Of a stretch of 64,000 nt of DNA, positions 12,305 through 24,348 are shown one piece after another. The DNA is from Trachythela sp. YZ-2020 (Eukaryota > Cnidaria > Anthozoa > Malacalcyonacea > Clavulariidae). The position numbers were made by a program, and so were the translations under genes. The stretch covers positions 5,716,501 to 5,780,500 of the forward strand of contig JADLSH010000388.1 of the NCBI GenBank assembly GCA_016169945.1. Direction: 5' to 3'. The stretch's first letter is position 1, and the number at the start of each line of letters is the position of its first letter. The notes beneath the pieces were generated by a model. It ran no database searches, was not told where the DNA came from, and saw nothing but the letters and a program-made list of their open reading frames with translations.

Positions 12305-12400
12305 ATGGACATCGGGCCGCGCGGGTTGCCGGTTGTTAGTACTTGGATGGGGTTATCATCAATACTTCAACTCACAGGGATTGCAGCCGAACGGTATTTC
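12305..12400 (+). other. 5S rRNA-like fragment (SINE3-type or pseudogene)
   Basis: The stretch gttagtacttggatgggg matches the conserved internal control region of eukaryotic 5S rRNA (known motif TTAGTACTTGGATGGG). It is preceded by a GC-rich segment (ggccgcgcgggttgcc). The rest of a 5S gene is not recognisable, so a 5S-derived SINE or degenerate copy is likely. Confidence 0.4.
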
Positions 12401-12551
12401 CGACTTACACTTAGTAGCCTAAGGTTTTTCATTCGCGCGAGCGTATACATTACGAATCGAAAGCTTTGTGAAAGAATGGCTAAAAATAAACGTGAAAGTG
12501 CTGGACAAAGCACTGATTAGTTTTGGACAATACTGAAATAGATCAGCAAGT

Positions 12552-12738
12552 ACTTTGCTTTGCTTTGCTTTGCTTTGCTTTACTTTGCTTTGCTTTGCTT
12601 TGCTTTGCTTTGCTTTGCTTTACTTTGCTTTGCTTTGCTTTGCTTTGCTTTACTTTGCTTTGCTTTGCTTTGCTTTGCTTTGCTTTGCTTTGCTTTGCTT
12701 TGCTTTGCTTTGCTTTGCTTTGCTTTGCTTTGCTTTGT
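12552..12738. repeat. (CTTTG)n microsatellite
   Basis: About 37 pentamer units with three CTTTA variants. It creates spurious low-complexity open frames on both strands. Confidence 0.97.
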
Positions 12739-12938
12739 ATATTGTACTTCTGTGTACATACTCTTACATTCATATTGATCAAAATTTGTTTAATAAGTAG
12801 TTAAAAATTTGCAGTAGAATCTGTGCTCTCATTTAGTCTGTGAACTACATCTTTTGATCGGCAAACGAAACCAATTGGACAGAATTTTTCTTACATACTT
12901 TTTAATGATGGACTTTTGTTTTTATAACAAAATATCAT

Positions 12939-15900
12939 TTATCTTACGTTTCTATTCTTAATGGCATTGTTTCCAGGGCAGTTTCCTTGGAGAAAATGAA
13001 CATCGTCGATCGCGACATCACCTTGATAACTTTTACCCCGGATACCTTCAAATACAACCTAAAAGAAGAAGTTTATACCGAAACTCGTGAAGAATAAGTA
13101 AATAACGGTACCCAACACTGTTTATGTTGTATTAGGTGTCTGTGATGGTTTCGGAACAAATTGGACAACACAGCTGTTGCGAAAAGATTGTTTTCTGAAA
13201 GTGGACTACTACTGGGGACATTGTTTCTACAACAAAAATTGTCATACTTGCATGAGAAAAATATGTTGCTGGATCTGTTGGGAAACTTTCCGAAACAATG
13301 TCTCCAAAGTAGGAATGCAAACTAGGAAACATTGCTTCTACAACAAAAGTCATATACTTGGGAAAATATCTTATGGAGAATACTGAACTGTAAAATGCAA
13401 CGCAGCTGCTAGTGACAAGATTTTGTATGTATTTAGCTATATTCTGGGATATTTGCTAAAGATATTTTAATACTTATATAAGCAGTGGAAAAAAGATAAT
13501 CACAAAATTACCTGGAAGGTTTCGGTCATTGGGGACAGCTGTATTTGAGCTTTATGCCACATATCTCCCTGTGTTTCATTCTTACTCCACAAAAGATTGT
13601 TGTCCAAGCCTTGTTTTGTATAAACATTCAGTTCTCCAATATGATCGCCAAGCATGTGATAAAAGAAGGCAAAACATTGATTGTCGTTTGATGCTGGATA
13701 GTGAGGACTTTCTAGCAAGGCAACATCGCCAGGCTGACGTGGAGAGGACGTCTCAATGTAGAAGAAGTGACCTTGATGTTAAAAATAATACCATCTCATC
13801 TTATACTGTCTATATCAGTACAAAATTCTTCAACACTTTTTCAATGACAACAAAACTGTCTTGTGTTAAACAGGGTAAAGGAAAGACGCCGAAGCCAGCA
13901 TTGTTAATCTGATGCATGTCCCTTCAGGGCTCAGGGGCTTGTCAGAAGAGAGTTTCTAGTAGTTTATATTACTCTACCAGACACTGTAGGTTTTCTCCGG
14001 TCTTCCTTCTGTCAGTTCTGTGGCAACACTAGAATAGTTTAAAAATAAAAATATATCTGGTATAAATAGAGCTAGTTAAGTGATGATAATGAATAATTAC
14101 CAAAGCGTCCAGTAGTATGATCAGTCTTAGGTCCAGTCTTTCCACTTGGTGTCCCAGCTATTCTCAGTGTCCAATCAAATGTGTCCAATCCTTCGCTTTC
14201 CTCTACATTACGATAGCCACATGTTCCTTTCTCAAACGTGCAGTCGTATGGTCCTTTAAGCATAATAAGAATGTAAACAAGATGTTTCTTTATGGCCTTG
14301 CCATCGATAATATAGCCCCTGCGATATTATTGCTTCTTCTGTAGTACTGCTCTCTAATATCTTGTAAAAATAATGTTAAATTATTACCGGAGGGAGGTGG
14401 TGGGCGTGATGGCGGTGGTGGTGTCACGATGGTAGTCTGACCTATAGTTTAAAAAAACATTAAGATTAATTCTTATCGTGTACAGGGATCTCTCCTATAC
14501 TAACACAGACTAAAACTGTCTGGCGTAAAAGAGTCGTACTGTTTGTTTCCAGTAATAAGCATACAGATGCATATCTTTGGGTTTATCGTGTTTGCTTTTA
14601 CTATGAATTCATAATTCACATTTAGTTAGTTGGCTGTTTTGCAATAATACACTTCTGAAGATTCGTTTACACTACCGAAGTTTCTTTAATCCAAATATGC
14701 TTTGATCAAGGTGTGTAAACCTCTCTCAAAGACACAATATTTCTTGAAACGTCTTCCACTAGAAATAATTTTTGAAATTCATACTATGTCTATGGAAATA
14801 ATATGAAATGATATTTCCATAGTTATTATATCCATAGTATTTCCATAGTACACTGATTCAGTGTCACATCATATCAGTGACCAGTGACCACTAACCGTTG
14901 CACTTATACAGTAAATCCGCTTGTTGCACATCCAGTGGGCTCAGGCCCATCCGCTGACCAAGTTGCACGACGGTCGGATCTTTCGGCACAATAGTGATGT
15001 TTCCTCGTCCGAATGCGGTTGATGAATAATGCATAACTGAAATGTAGTCGTATTTTGAACCAAGAGAATCTATCTGGGAACGGTTATATTTGTTGAAGTT
15101 GTGCTTCTTGTCTGAAAAATTATAGAAAATATATAAGTTATAATAGTTTTTAACACTTTCCCATCCGACTAATTTACGACAGTAGCGTGAAAAAATCCGT
15201 TAACAAGTTGTTACAGGCCAGTATCAGAGCATTGCTACAAGGTTGATGACTCAATATATTTGTTATTCCAGCAACTTGTTATCGTCCTGCAATGAAGCAA
15301 CTTGACAAAATAAAGTGGAACCTCCACCAACGGACAATCTACATAAATCCTTTTTATGGAAACAACTGACACTTCCAAACAATGGAGAGCAAGATTCGGT
15401 CGCAAGGTCTCCGTTATATAGTAGCTCTACTGACTACTGTAACAGAATTGTTATAATTTGTGAACTGCAAGCTTGCTAGAAGTTAGTTTGGAACACATCT
15501 TGTCGATAAGGTGTGACACTGTTACGCAACATTTACCTTCAGGAATATGATGCCAAAGTATTTCCACATGCTCATCTCGATCGGGCCTGCTCTGTTCATG
15601 CCAAAATCCAACTGCATGACCTGTCGAATAGAAAATTTAGCGTGGAATAAAATCATAAATAGAACGCAAAAGAAAGCAGATAGATGAATATACGAGCAAT
15701 AAGATTGTAAAGATATATCAGTCTTGAATTCAAACCTATTTCATGCGTGATGGTTCCGACGCCATAACATCCTTCTGCTAACGAGATAAGTTGCATTCCT
15801 CCCACACGACCGACGTAAGACCAACATCTAGAGAAATTTAATCATGAAAGAATTAATGAATTGGGTTTTGATTATCTCATATGATCGATATAGACAGGGA

Positions 15901-16932
15901 ATAGTTAATAAGTCATTGTTCATTTATTGAAATTAGATTTTGGTAGAAATTATGAACTCAACTTACCCCCCTCCAGATCCAAAGAACTCGACATAATCTG
16001 GCTCAGTTGTCCTTGGGACAAACTGTAGACAACTCTGACTTTCCCATTCTTTAAACGCACTATAGATACCTGTCATGGCTTCCGTATTGTTAACTATATT
16101 TAAAAGATGTGCATTTTCGTTGGATGATAAGAAGATAAGTTTTGTTAAAAGGCTTAGTCTAAGATTGATACTGCAGTAAGTACAATAACGACAAAGAGCA
16201 AGAGAGATGTGAGAGCTATTTTAGTTTCCAAATTTCTTTACACTTACGCAAATCTTCAGTGATATTATAAGGAACAACTCCTCTCGGCCATAACCTGTCC
16301 TGATCGCTGCTAATCCCTCGTTTTACACCAATACGAGCATCAATATCTCCAGTTGTCTCCACAGCAAATCTCTGTTCAGACAACAGCTTGATATCAGCTT
16401 CGAATAACGATGGATCGGTATTCTCTGCGTGAAAATGTTTTTTATTTAAATGATGTACTGATGTTGAAATATACTACCGATGAGTAAGTCTCTTTGAAAA
16501 AGGGTGGTTTCGAGAGAAATCTCTATTACTGCGTAAACCGAACTGCGCTTGATAAATGCTGCTTTATCAATTGGTTCTGTAAGAAATTGAAGAATTTTTA
16601 AATCGGTGAAGAGTAGGAAGAGGCAAGACCAACTGAGATGGTTTGGATAAGAACCCCAGGTTGTGAGGAAATCGAGCTGTACAGCAAGCAAATTGTGGCG
16701 TGTTTGCACAAAGGCTTTAAGTGGAGAATTGAAAGCTTTTCCTGGCGGTCTGCTTTATGTACATATTTTCACCTATGAAAAAATTCTATTCAATTCAGAA
16801 AACACAAGATATTTGGTGTGACGAAAACTATAATTATTATAGATCACACACACCTTCCCATTCAAAAGCAGTTGCTTTGTAGGCAGAGGCCAACAAGACC
16901 AACCCAAATGCGACCAAATTAAGTTCAAACAT
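12939..16932 (-). CDS. Secreted astacin-family metalloprotease with C-terminal MAM domain
   Basis: Zinc endopeptidase, probably secreted. Ten exons (minus order): 16932-16854, 16424-16248, 16093-15967, 15827-15736, 15620-15537, 15111-14896, 14441-14388, 14253-14101, 13771-13512, 13058-12939. They join to 453 residues with consistent phases. The signal peptide is 1-22. The propeptide carries FEAD, resembling the astacin FxGD aspartate switch. The catalytic domain starts near WPRGVVPY. The zinc site [19 protein letters not shown] begins at residue 156 (His156, Glu157, His160, His166), and the Met-turn is [10 protein letters not shown] (Met213, Tyr215). A proline-rich linker (about 262-275) leads to a MAM domain (about 279-445: [32 protein letters not shown]). 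All expected catalytic residues are present. It resembles meprin- or BMP1-related astacins but has no CUB, EGF or membrane segment. Its promoter lies head to head with BCAS2 about 1 kb away. Confidence 0.93.
13130..13390. repeat. Dispersed 'ggaaacattgtttctacaac' repeat
   Basis: Several internal copies of ggaaacattg and tctacaacaaaa types occur in an astacin intron. Related sequence appears at 31850-31960 and 61500-61615. This is a non-coding degenerate repeat family. Confidence 0.5.
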
Positions 16933-17917
16933 TTTGCCGTTTGCAGTACGTTCGTTCAAGTTCAGAACGAGTGCGACTGAATGGTGAAACCGGGTCGTTT
17001 GTGTTTTTAAACAATCAATTCCTAGCCCTAGGTGTTGCTAAGACTCGGCAAAAATGTTTCATTACATTGTGATTCGTTTTTTTGAAACTACAAATAATTA
17101 CTTCAAGCTAACTAAATACAAACCAGAAGTTGATGATAAATAGTAAATAGTACTTTTTTCGTCCGGTAACTTTGTTTAACAAATAGAGCACAGTTGTAAT
17201 TAAAAGATGAATAGGAAAAGTAAACTGTTTTATTCATGCTTAATAACACGGGTAGTTTACACTGTTAAAACAGTAAAATGCTACGTGAGTATATTGTTTT
17301 AGTTAAAAGGTTACCTAAAAGCCATTATAATAGTGTTGCCCAAAGAAAATTGGACTTAGAGAGAATGTATTCAGTTTTTTTTAGTATTTTTGCAGCTGTA
17401 TAACTATCAAACTCGTATGGACAATGGACGAACAAAAATTGATTGACTAATCATCATAGGCGTATGGGCACAACTTTCTTCAATCTACAAATTTTTGGGG
17501 CAGGTGCCCCCCCCTTACGTGCCCCGTACCTATAATCATCATGCTTTTTTTTTTTTTAAATCTGGCTATATTAACGTACCTAGCCTGGTAGTAAGGGTAA
17601 ATATATAGACTTTTATATTTCAGGTAATGTTTTTAGTTTGTCTCCCAGTCCAAGCAGCGTTGCATCTAATGGCTTCCAATGGGCGTTACCCTGGCGTTAC
17701 CAGACAACACCCTGGCGCCAAACAGTCAGACTCACGTATGTAATTTTAATTTTGGCTAAAATCCATTGCAATACCTTCCGTAACCTGAATGGCCAAAACC
17801 CATTGCAAGTTGCATGAAGTAGATATCGAACCATCCGAGTCAATCGTAATCCGTTATGTGGTGCCAAGATGAAGTATCACGAACCACAACGCGGGCTCAG
17901 TTCTTTCTTTTTCCAAT
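16933..17917. other. Divergent intergenic region, astacin / BCAS2
   Basis: Holds the upstream regions of two divergent genes. It includes an inverted-repeat element at 17446-17545 and a short direct repeat (ggcgttaccctggcgttacc) near 17690. No further gene is seen. Confidence 0.6.
17446..17545. mobile_element. Short MITE-like inverted repeat
   Basis: Left taatcatcataggcgtatgg and gcacaa; right gtgccccgtacctataatca. The ends are imperfect reverse complements around a C-rich centre. Confidence 0.55.
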
Positions 17918-17930
17918 ATGGCGGCCGTAA
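17915..17930 (+). promoter_or_regulatory. YY1-like motif over the BCAS2 start codon
   Basis: aatatggcggcc around the initiator ATG (17918-17920) fits the AAnATGGCGGC YY1 core that often overlaps start codons of housekeeping genes in animals. The motif is visible; its use here is inferred. Confidence 0.4.
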
Positions 17931-20229
17931 GTTACGAAGTAACGCCTGATGCTTTACCGTATTATGATCAGGGTTACGAAGAACCTGAAGTGCGAGATAT
18001 GGTATGACCGAGTTCTTTATAATTTGGAGTATTTGTATTTTATTAATAGTGTAACCAAATTACCAAATAAAATCCTCTTCTTTACCACAACGATTTTAAT
18101 ACTAGTAGAATTACTAGATAACTAGAATAATAGTTTTGGGTAACAAAGCGTTCAAATAGTCATGTGAAGTACTAGAATTGGCATGGTTGATTTCTTTATA
18201 ATTTAGAGTAATAGTGCAGCTTGAATGTATTTGAATATTAATGATAGTCTACTTAGATTACCAAGTAAAGAATATATATACATTTTATAAACATCTTTAC
18301 GACCGGAGTTGGGAGTAATAATTTTTTGTAAAATTAGTCATGTAAAGTACTAGAAATGCATGATAATCTAGAGTAATAATGCAAATTTGTTGTGTTTGAA
18401 TTTTATTGACAGCGGAGTTACGTTGGCAAATAAAATCCGCTTCTCTATACTGTGGACGTGCTGCTGCCGCCTGCTGGTAGAATATATGAATATTCATAAG
18501 AGTCTCTTTCAGGTGAATCAGTTGATAGATGAGGAAACAAGGAGATACAGAGGATCAAAGAAGTACCTAGAACATCTACCACCTGTTGTCTATGATAAGT
18601 TTTTGGTGGGTTTTGTCATTGTCTGAAGTCATTGGCTGCATAGGAAGTCTCAAAATTATGCAATACATTTGTAAACATGCATTACGTTGGATTAGGCATA
18701 GCAGAATTCAGTACTATCTTTTTAGTGTTCAAACAAAATTGTGTTTTCATGTTTAGACACCTGTACTAAAGAATGAGTTTGACAGAATAAGTAAGCGTCA
18801 GCCAATGGATTTGTTAAGCATGAAAAGGTATTAAATAATAAGTATTAGATATCTATTTGTATTAAATATTAACGTAATTACAATTTTACTAACCATTTTT
18901 TAGTAGAGCTTATAGAATTGTAGCGATCACTTAAAGACATCAAGACAACACAATCTCTTAGTATTATTATAATGAATCTAAAAATATATAGATATGAGCT
19001 TCCTCTTCCACCAACTGCCCAGAAAAATGATCTCACAGCTTGGCAAGAAGCAGTTGACAATTCTTCAGCGCAGTTAGAACATCAGGCAACAAGGTAATTA
19101 GTTCTATAAATTACTACATCATACAAAAAGCTTCTTTTGTTCCTTTCTAGTCTTCCTCTCTGGCACATTCACTGTTTAGAGACTTACAGTGACAGATGCA
19201 GTTAGCGTGCTGCTTCTTACCTCTGAGTTAAGCCGGCTGTATTAGGTCGAGAGCATGGATTTACTCAGGTTGGGTAATGCCAGTGTGTTTGATAAACTCA
19301 TGTAAGTTGAGATTGGTTGGTTCTCTCCCTGTGGAGGAGTTTTTCTCGGGGTACTCCTTTTTCCCTCCTTAAAAAACTAACCCTTGGGGATTAATTTGTA
19401 ATAGGTGTGACCCTCTATAAATAAATTTTATCTATCTATCTATCTAACTATAGTTATGGTATTATTTGATTTGATATACAGGATCTGTAACCTGGAGTTA
19501 TTATCAACATATGGTAGCCAAGCATGGAGGATGCATAATGATGTCATTATGTCAATGCTGCAGGAACAACAGAAGAAGTTATTAGACATTAGGTACATTC
19601 AACAATACTATGAAGTAGGTTATATTGAAAAGAAAATTGAAAAGAATAATTGTTCGGCTATGGTTTGACTATCCAAATCTCATATACAGAGCAGTAAACT
19701 GCGCTGTAAATTCTTTCCAAACTGAAATGAATCATATTCGTTTTTATCAATTTAGAAAAGAAATTCAGCAAATTAACTGGCAACGGAAAAGTGAACAAGT
19801 ATGCGTATAACCATCTGATAGATCTTTTTACAATCATATCATACAATCATAGCCATACATTGTTGACATTGGTAGTATTCAAAGCGCTTGTGGTTGTTAA
19901 AATCCTTATTCTTGTTTTATTTAGACAACTGCTGGGAAGGATTTGCGTAATTTGGAGCAAAGGTTTGTATTTCCAACACGATAAGGTGCGAAGTAGCCTG
20001 AGTTGCAGCTGCTTGTATTTCCGGAAGTAAAAGACTCTGTTTTTTAGTGTTAGTATTAATACAACGTATTGGCTTTACAACAGTTTTCTGCCTACAAAGG
20101 TTCAAATAAAAATCAAACCTTGTTTTATTTTTAATTAGTTGGATCGGCCTGGTTAGCAAGAACTACGAAATCGAACGGGCATGCGCAGAACTAGAAGCGG
20201 AAATCGAAAAAATGCAGACGGCAGCTTGA
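17918..20229 (+). CDS. BCAS2: Pre-mRNA-splicing factor SPF27 (BCAS2)
   Basis: Component of the PRP19/CDC5L (NineTeen) complex of the spliceosome; nuclear. Eight exons: 17918-18001, 18513-18605, 18757-18827, 18992-19093, 19482-19592, 19756-19798, 19925-19962, 20139-20229. They give 210 residues (human BCAS2 is 225). Diagnostic stretches are [19 protein letters not shown] at the N terminus, [47 protein letters not shown] and [15 protein letters not shown]. The C-terminal half is the helical, coiled-coil part of the family. The start is fixed by the conserved N terminus. ATTAAA at 20528-20533 is a candidate poly(A) signal, placing its 3' end close to that of the convergent ILKAP gene. Nothing is missing apart from a slightly shorter C terminus. 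Confidence 0.96.
19160..19446 (+). mobile_element. SINE-like element with (TCTA)n tail
   Basis: The body shares aaactcatgtaagttgagat, tctccctgtggagga-type and ggggtactcc segments with the copy at 55040-55430. It ends in a tatctatctatctaacta tail. It lies in a BCAS2 intron. Confidence 0.6.
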
Positions 20230-20847
20230 AATCTTCCTGCGTAATTCGCACGTATAAGAACACGCTTTCCATCTTGTTTTTCTTATTTTGAAAGAGCCAT
20301 CCAGCCATTCTTTGCTTGGTAACAAAGTGCAGAGGTGTAGGAAAGAACCTCTGAAGAAAGATAACGAAATATAATTTCTTTTTATTTGCTAATGGTTGGA
20401 ACATTAATTTTTACTTGATATATAGTGCATGATGCTCAGAAATCTCAATTAACTTGTAAATATATTGAAAAGACGAAAAAACTTTTCACAATATCCAAGG
20501 TGGTTGAGTGAAGGTATAAGAATGGGTATTAAATTATGTAAAAGAAAGTTTGTGAAATTTTTATTGATACCAGGGAGCGAACACTGAATAATAATTATAC
20601 AACCTCTAGTAATTTTTCCACTGTTAAGGCAAAATTAACACGAATTATTTATTTTGTTGATATTTATACTGGATGCATATAAATGTAAACAAAAAAGTTC
20701 ATCATATATAAATTTTAGGATGCATGACTTGTCTCGTTCAGCTTCGAATTCCCCACATCTACATCTTTATGTTTTCCTCGACGCATCCTGAATGATTCTG
20801 CTGTTAAGCCGTGATTCCTCGTTTTCTGATTGGCTAAGTCCATCATT
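20230..20847. other. Convergent intergenic region, BCAS2 / ILKAP
   Basis: The 618-bp gap contains both 3' UTRs: ATTAAA (+) at 20528-20533 for BCAS2, and AATAAA on the minus strand (20648-20653) 195 nt past the ILKAP stop. Nothing else is seen. Confidence 0.6.
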
Positions 20848-23800
20848 TCAGCTACGCTGATTGGTTTTTATCTCCACCAACATAACTGTAACGTTGTCTG
20901 AACTTCCTTTTCTAATTGCATCGCCTGCCACTCGACTGCATGCTATTTCGTAAAGGGATGCCACTCTCCCGTCCTCAGAATCGTCCGTACCTTTCCTCTT
21001 TCTTGGTTTATTTTCCTGTAAAACAAATAAAACAATTTGTAAAATAGACTTTTCATAAACACGAGAGAAATGATTTAATATTATTTAAACTATTACTATT
21101 TTTATTCAAACCTCAAGAATATCGTTTATATATTTTAATGCCTCATCTACTTCGAAGCCTTTCCACAAACCATCACATGCGAGCAAAATAAATCTAGATA
21201 AAACGAGAATAGGAAAAGAGCCATTACAATTGAGTATTTGGGGTAAGCAGGTCAATACAAATAATGCTGATTAACAACATTTAATACAATACTTGTCTTT
21301 ATCTGTGAGCGAACATCTTAAGACATCTGGGGTAGCTATGACGCCACATCCTTTAAAACGACCATCGCCGAATGAACGAGAAACTTCAAGAATGCCAAGA
21401 ACTCGCCCATCTCTAAAAAGTTACAATGAAACGAAGATTAAGAAAAGTTTGACTTACCACCACTGATTTAAATTTAAAATTACTTCTATTTTTTTTTTAT
21501 TCAACTTCGCCTCAATGAATACTTGTATGTATACTGACCTGACATTTCCTCCTGATTTTTGTATGCGATGTCGTTCCTCGTACTAAAATGAGACAATATT
21601 TAATAAATTGTAAAACTTTTCATATAAGTATAGTTGTAAGACAGGTTTTTGTTTGGACTTACCTGTGTTGGAGAATGATCTTTTGTCAGTGATACAACGC
21701 TATATTTTCCATCATCAGTACGTCGACACAGTAATGCCTTAAAACAAAGGTGTTATAACTTTGTTGTTGCGATCTGATTCGTACAACTTATGTCGGAGTC
21801 AACTTCTTACCTTGCTATCGCCGAGGTTTGCAACGTACAGTACATCATTGATGACTAAAATTGACACTGCTGTAGAGCCATCTTTTAGAGGTGGATTACT
21901 AGAACAGATTATTGAATATATTATTGCACTAGTATAGCACCTATAACAATTAAATTATATCTTTATGCATAAATTCCAACACCAAGGGCAAGATACGTTA
22001 TTTTGATACGTTTTTACACTTGAATTTTACAACATACTGTTTAGTAGCTTCTTGCAAAAACTCTTCATCCGTCTTGCGATACGCGTCGATTAAACATCTT
22101 TTTATTTCTTTATCTTTATTTACAACTTCGCCTGTTAAACGAGAGAACATACATCTCTCATTCATGTAAATAAACCCAGGGCAAACAACAAACCATTGTT
22201 GCGGAACACCTGGGCAACAAGATATGTTTCTGATTTTGTTGGAAACATTTCGCCTTTTGCCTGTGTTGGTTTAAAGGGTGGACAAACTGAAAAACATTCG
22301 ACGGAAATTTCCTAATTTGCACTATGCCGAGGACTTAACTCGTACTCTATGCCTGGTTGGGGAAAATTGTCCACCGCAAATTGATCCATGCTTTTAAACA
22401 GCTACTATATCTTATACAATTGTAAAATATTTACAGTAAATGGTAAAATGTATGAACTAATTTCTCTGTCATTGAAAAATATAGGCCTCCAGGACCTTTT
22501 TGGTGAAAAATGTTTTTGTCGTTAGTCCCCGGTCGTCAACCTTTTGGAAACTTTCTCACAATATTCTTGTGCAAATTCTTCGCAGCAAATTTCGCAGCCT
22601 CCGCTCCGGCATGACCGTCGAATATGGCGTAATAAGCCAGTCTGCAGCTAAAAAATAATATATACTGTAATTATGCGTATCGTAGGTCTAGATAATAGCG
22701 AGTTTACCATTGACGACGCGGTGTGCGAAGATGCCGTAGAACCAAAAAGAAAAATATGAAAACTCACCTTAAAACATACTACGTTGTCAACACGACGTAG
22801 AATTGGAAAAATTGCGTTTCGTAGTGCAATAAGACGCCGCGGGAAAAAGTGAAGACACCCCAAACGCACTACTCTTCAGTCCTCTTGCGGCGTCTTCGCA
22901 CACCGCGTCGTCAATCGTAAACTCGCTAATTGTGTAATAGCGAGAAGAATCAAGTATTGCCCCATTGCTATTTTCTATTTCTCCACTCTGTTATAGGCCT
23001 GTTTCAAACGGCGAATTTTTCGTGTACCGAATGTAATGTTAATGATGTAGACAATGACTTTAACATTTAACATTAGATCTGGCACATGAAAAGTTGGACT
23101 GTTGAAACGGGCCTTACACTACACGGTGCGACTTTTTGAGGAATTGTGCAACCTGCCTCCTAATAGGAAACCGTCAATTGATGTTTATACTGTACTCCTG
23201 AAAAAGATTAAGAACACTTCAACGTTTCCAGCGACGTTTCCCGCCTTGAAGATGTTCAGTATAGCGAGATATTCAGGTAGAAGTGTGTTCCTTACACGTC
23301 ATGTGGAATATCTTCGTCGTTAAATTCAGGTTTAAAGTCGTCCATTACGAAATGCGCATCTTGCATGTCTTCCCGTTCTCCCATTCGTTCAGTCACAAAA
23401 CCTTTCAGCAGAAATTTAACTACAACACAAGATTTGGAGGAAAGAGTAACCAAATGTTGGTATGTATTAAAAGTGTAAAAGTGGCATATTTTGAAATGAA
23501 TATGGTTTGTGATTGTAGCATATCATATTGCCTAGACAAGTTTGCTTATTCTTTGTACAGTAGCTAGATCATCATCCATCACCATCACCATCATGAATCA
23601 CCACCAATATAACCACAACCATCATTCATCATCACCAGCATCATTACCAGGCATCTTCATCCCCATCATAATCACCACCACCATCAACCATTCCCACCAC
23701 CACCACCACCATCAATGCTTTGACTATTATTTTTTCATATCAGCCATCTATGTTACCATCATTTTGTAATCGGCGTTTCTTATCAGACGTTGATTCATCA

Positions 23801-24348
23801 TCATCGTTTTCCTGCTTTCGTTTCTGCCCTTTCTGATCGTCAGTTGAATCACTTGGTTCTGGAAGATCACCAAACAGTCCTCCACCATCGTTTTTTGAGG
23901 AGGCTTTTTCAGGATCTAGAAATGTAAGAACTACCATTCGATTCTAAACGCTGCTTTAGTGTTTTATAGTCACGCGTTGATTATTAGTAAATAACTATTA
24001 ACGTTGACTATTAGTAAATAACTATTAACGTTGACTATTAACGTTTCTTTTTAACAAACTGTGACGCTTATAGGCAAAATCAAATTAGTGCGATATACTG
24101 CGATTGTTGATACTTTAAATCTACTTGTTTGTTCGATTTCTAGTGTATTCTATATAATTCTGGTGTGTTGTTTACAAGATTTTCTCCGAGTTATTAAACG
24201 CGTGTTTACTGTTTGGCAACGCGGTCTATTGCGATTGCGATCGCTGCAAAACACAAAAATATAGCAACTTTCTCACTGTCAGAAAACATCTGTAGAACAT
24301 AAAGAAGTTATTTTTACCTGGGGGAGGGAGATCAGCAAATAAATCCAT
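20848..24348 (-). CDS. ILKAP: PP2C-family Ser/Thr phosphatase, ILKAP type
   Basis: Metal-dependent protein phosphatase; in mammals ILKAP inhibits integrin-linked kinase signalling. Eleven exons (minus order): 24348-24318, 23915-23757, 23419-23296, 22647-22541, 22131-22038, 21898-21811, 21737-21663, 21582-21539, 21412-21293, 21193-21112, 21015-20848. They give 363 residues (human 392). The N terminus MDLFADLPPP plus GLFGDLPEP repeats the ILKAP-specific DLF-DLP motif, followed by a basic stretch that could be a nuclear signal. PP2C motifs: GEREDMQDAH (Asp84), IFDGHAG (115-119), LKDGSTA, ANLGDSK, VLGILEVSRSFGD, LLACDGLW (Asp288), SSDNVTVML (Asp348, Asn349). Metal ligands are retained. Oddities are DGHAG for the usual DGHGG and GDSK for GDSR. 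The first exon is only 31 nt. It diverges from CAMTA across a 338-bp promoter region. Confidence 0.95.
22692..22932. mobile_element. MITE with ~45-bp terminal inverted repeats
   Basis: Left tagcgagtttaccattgacg with acgcggtgtgcgaagatgcc; right ggcgtcttcgcacaccgcgt with cgtcaatcgtaaactcgcta. It sits in an ILKAP intron beside the exon at 22541-22647. It is non-coding. Confidence 0.85.
23572..23716. repeat. (CAY)n-rich microsatellite
   Basis: catcaccatcaccatcatga-type repeats and caccaccaccaccacc runs in an ILKAP intron, next to exon 2. Confidence 0.85.
23977..24047. repeat. Tandem 'ttgactattagtaaataact' repeat
   Basis: Two and a half copies of a 28-nt unit ending in attaacg, in the first ILKAP intron. 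Confidence 0.75.

Larger units (their letters stand above)
10724..12938. other. Convergent intergenic region, repeat-filled
   Basis: Lies between the ephexin stop and the astacin stop (tail to tail). It holds a large foldback, a TIR element, a 5S-like fragment and a pentamer microsatellite, each listed separately. An ATTAAA on the minus strand at 12789-12794 could serve the astacin 3' end. I see no convincing gene here. Confidence 0.7.

Noticed and set aside
12523..12804. Long Leu/Cys/Phe-Ala open frames and complementary Lys/Gln/Ser frames
   Set aside because: They are the translations of the (CTTTG)n microsatellite in different frames.
16446..16709. Extra minus-strand astacin exon in the first intron (87-residue frame)
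   Set aside because: The signal-peptide exon joins the 16424 exon in phase and the frame shows no astacin similarity.
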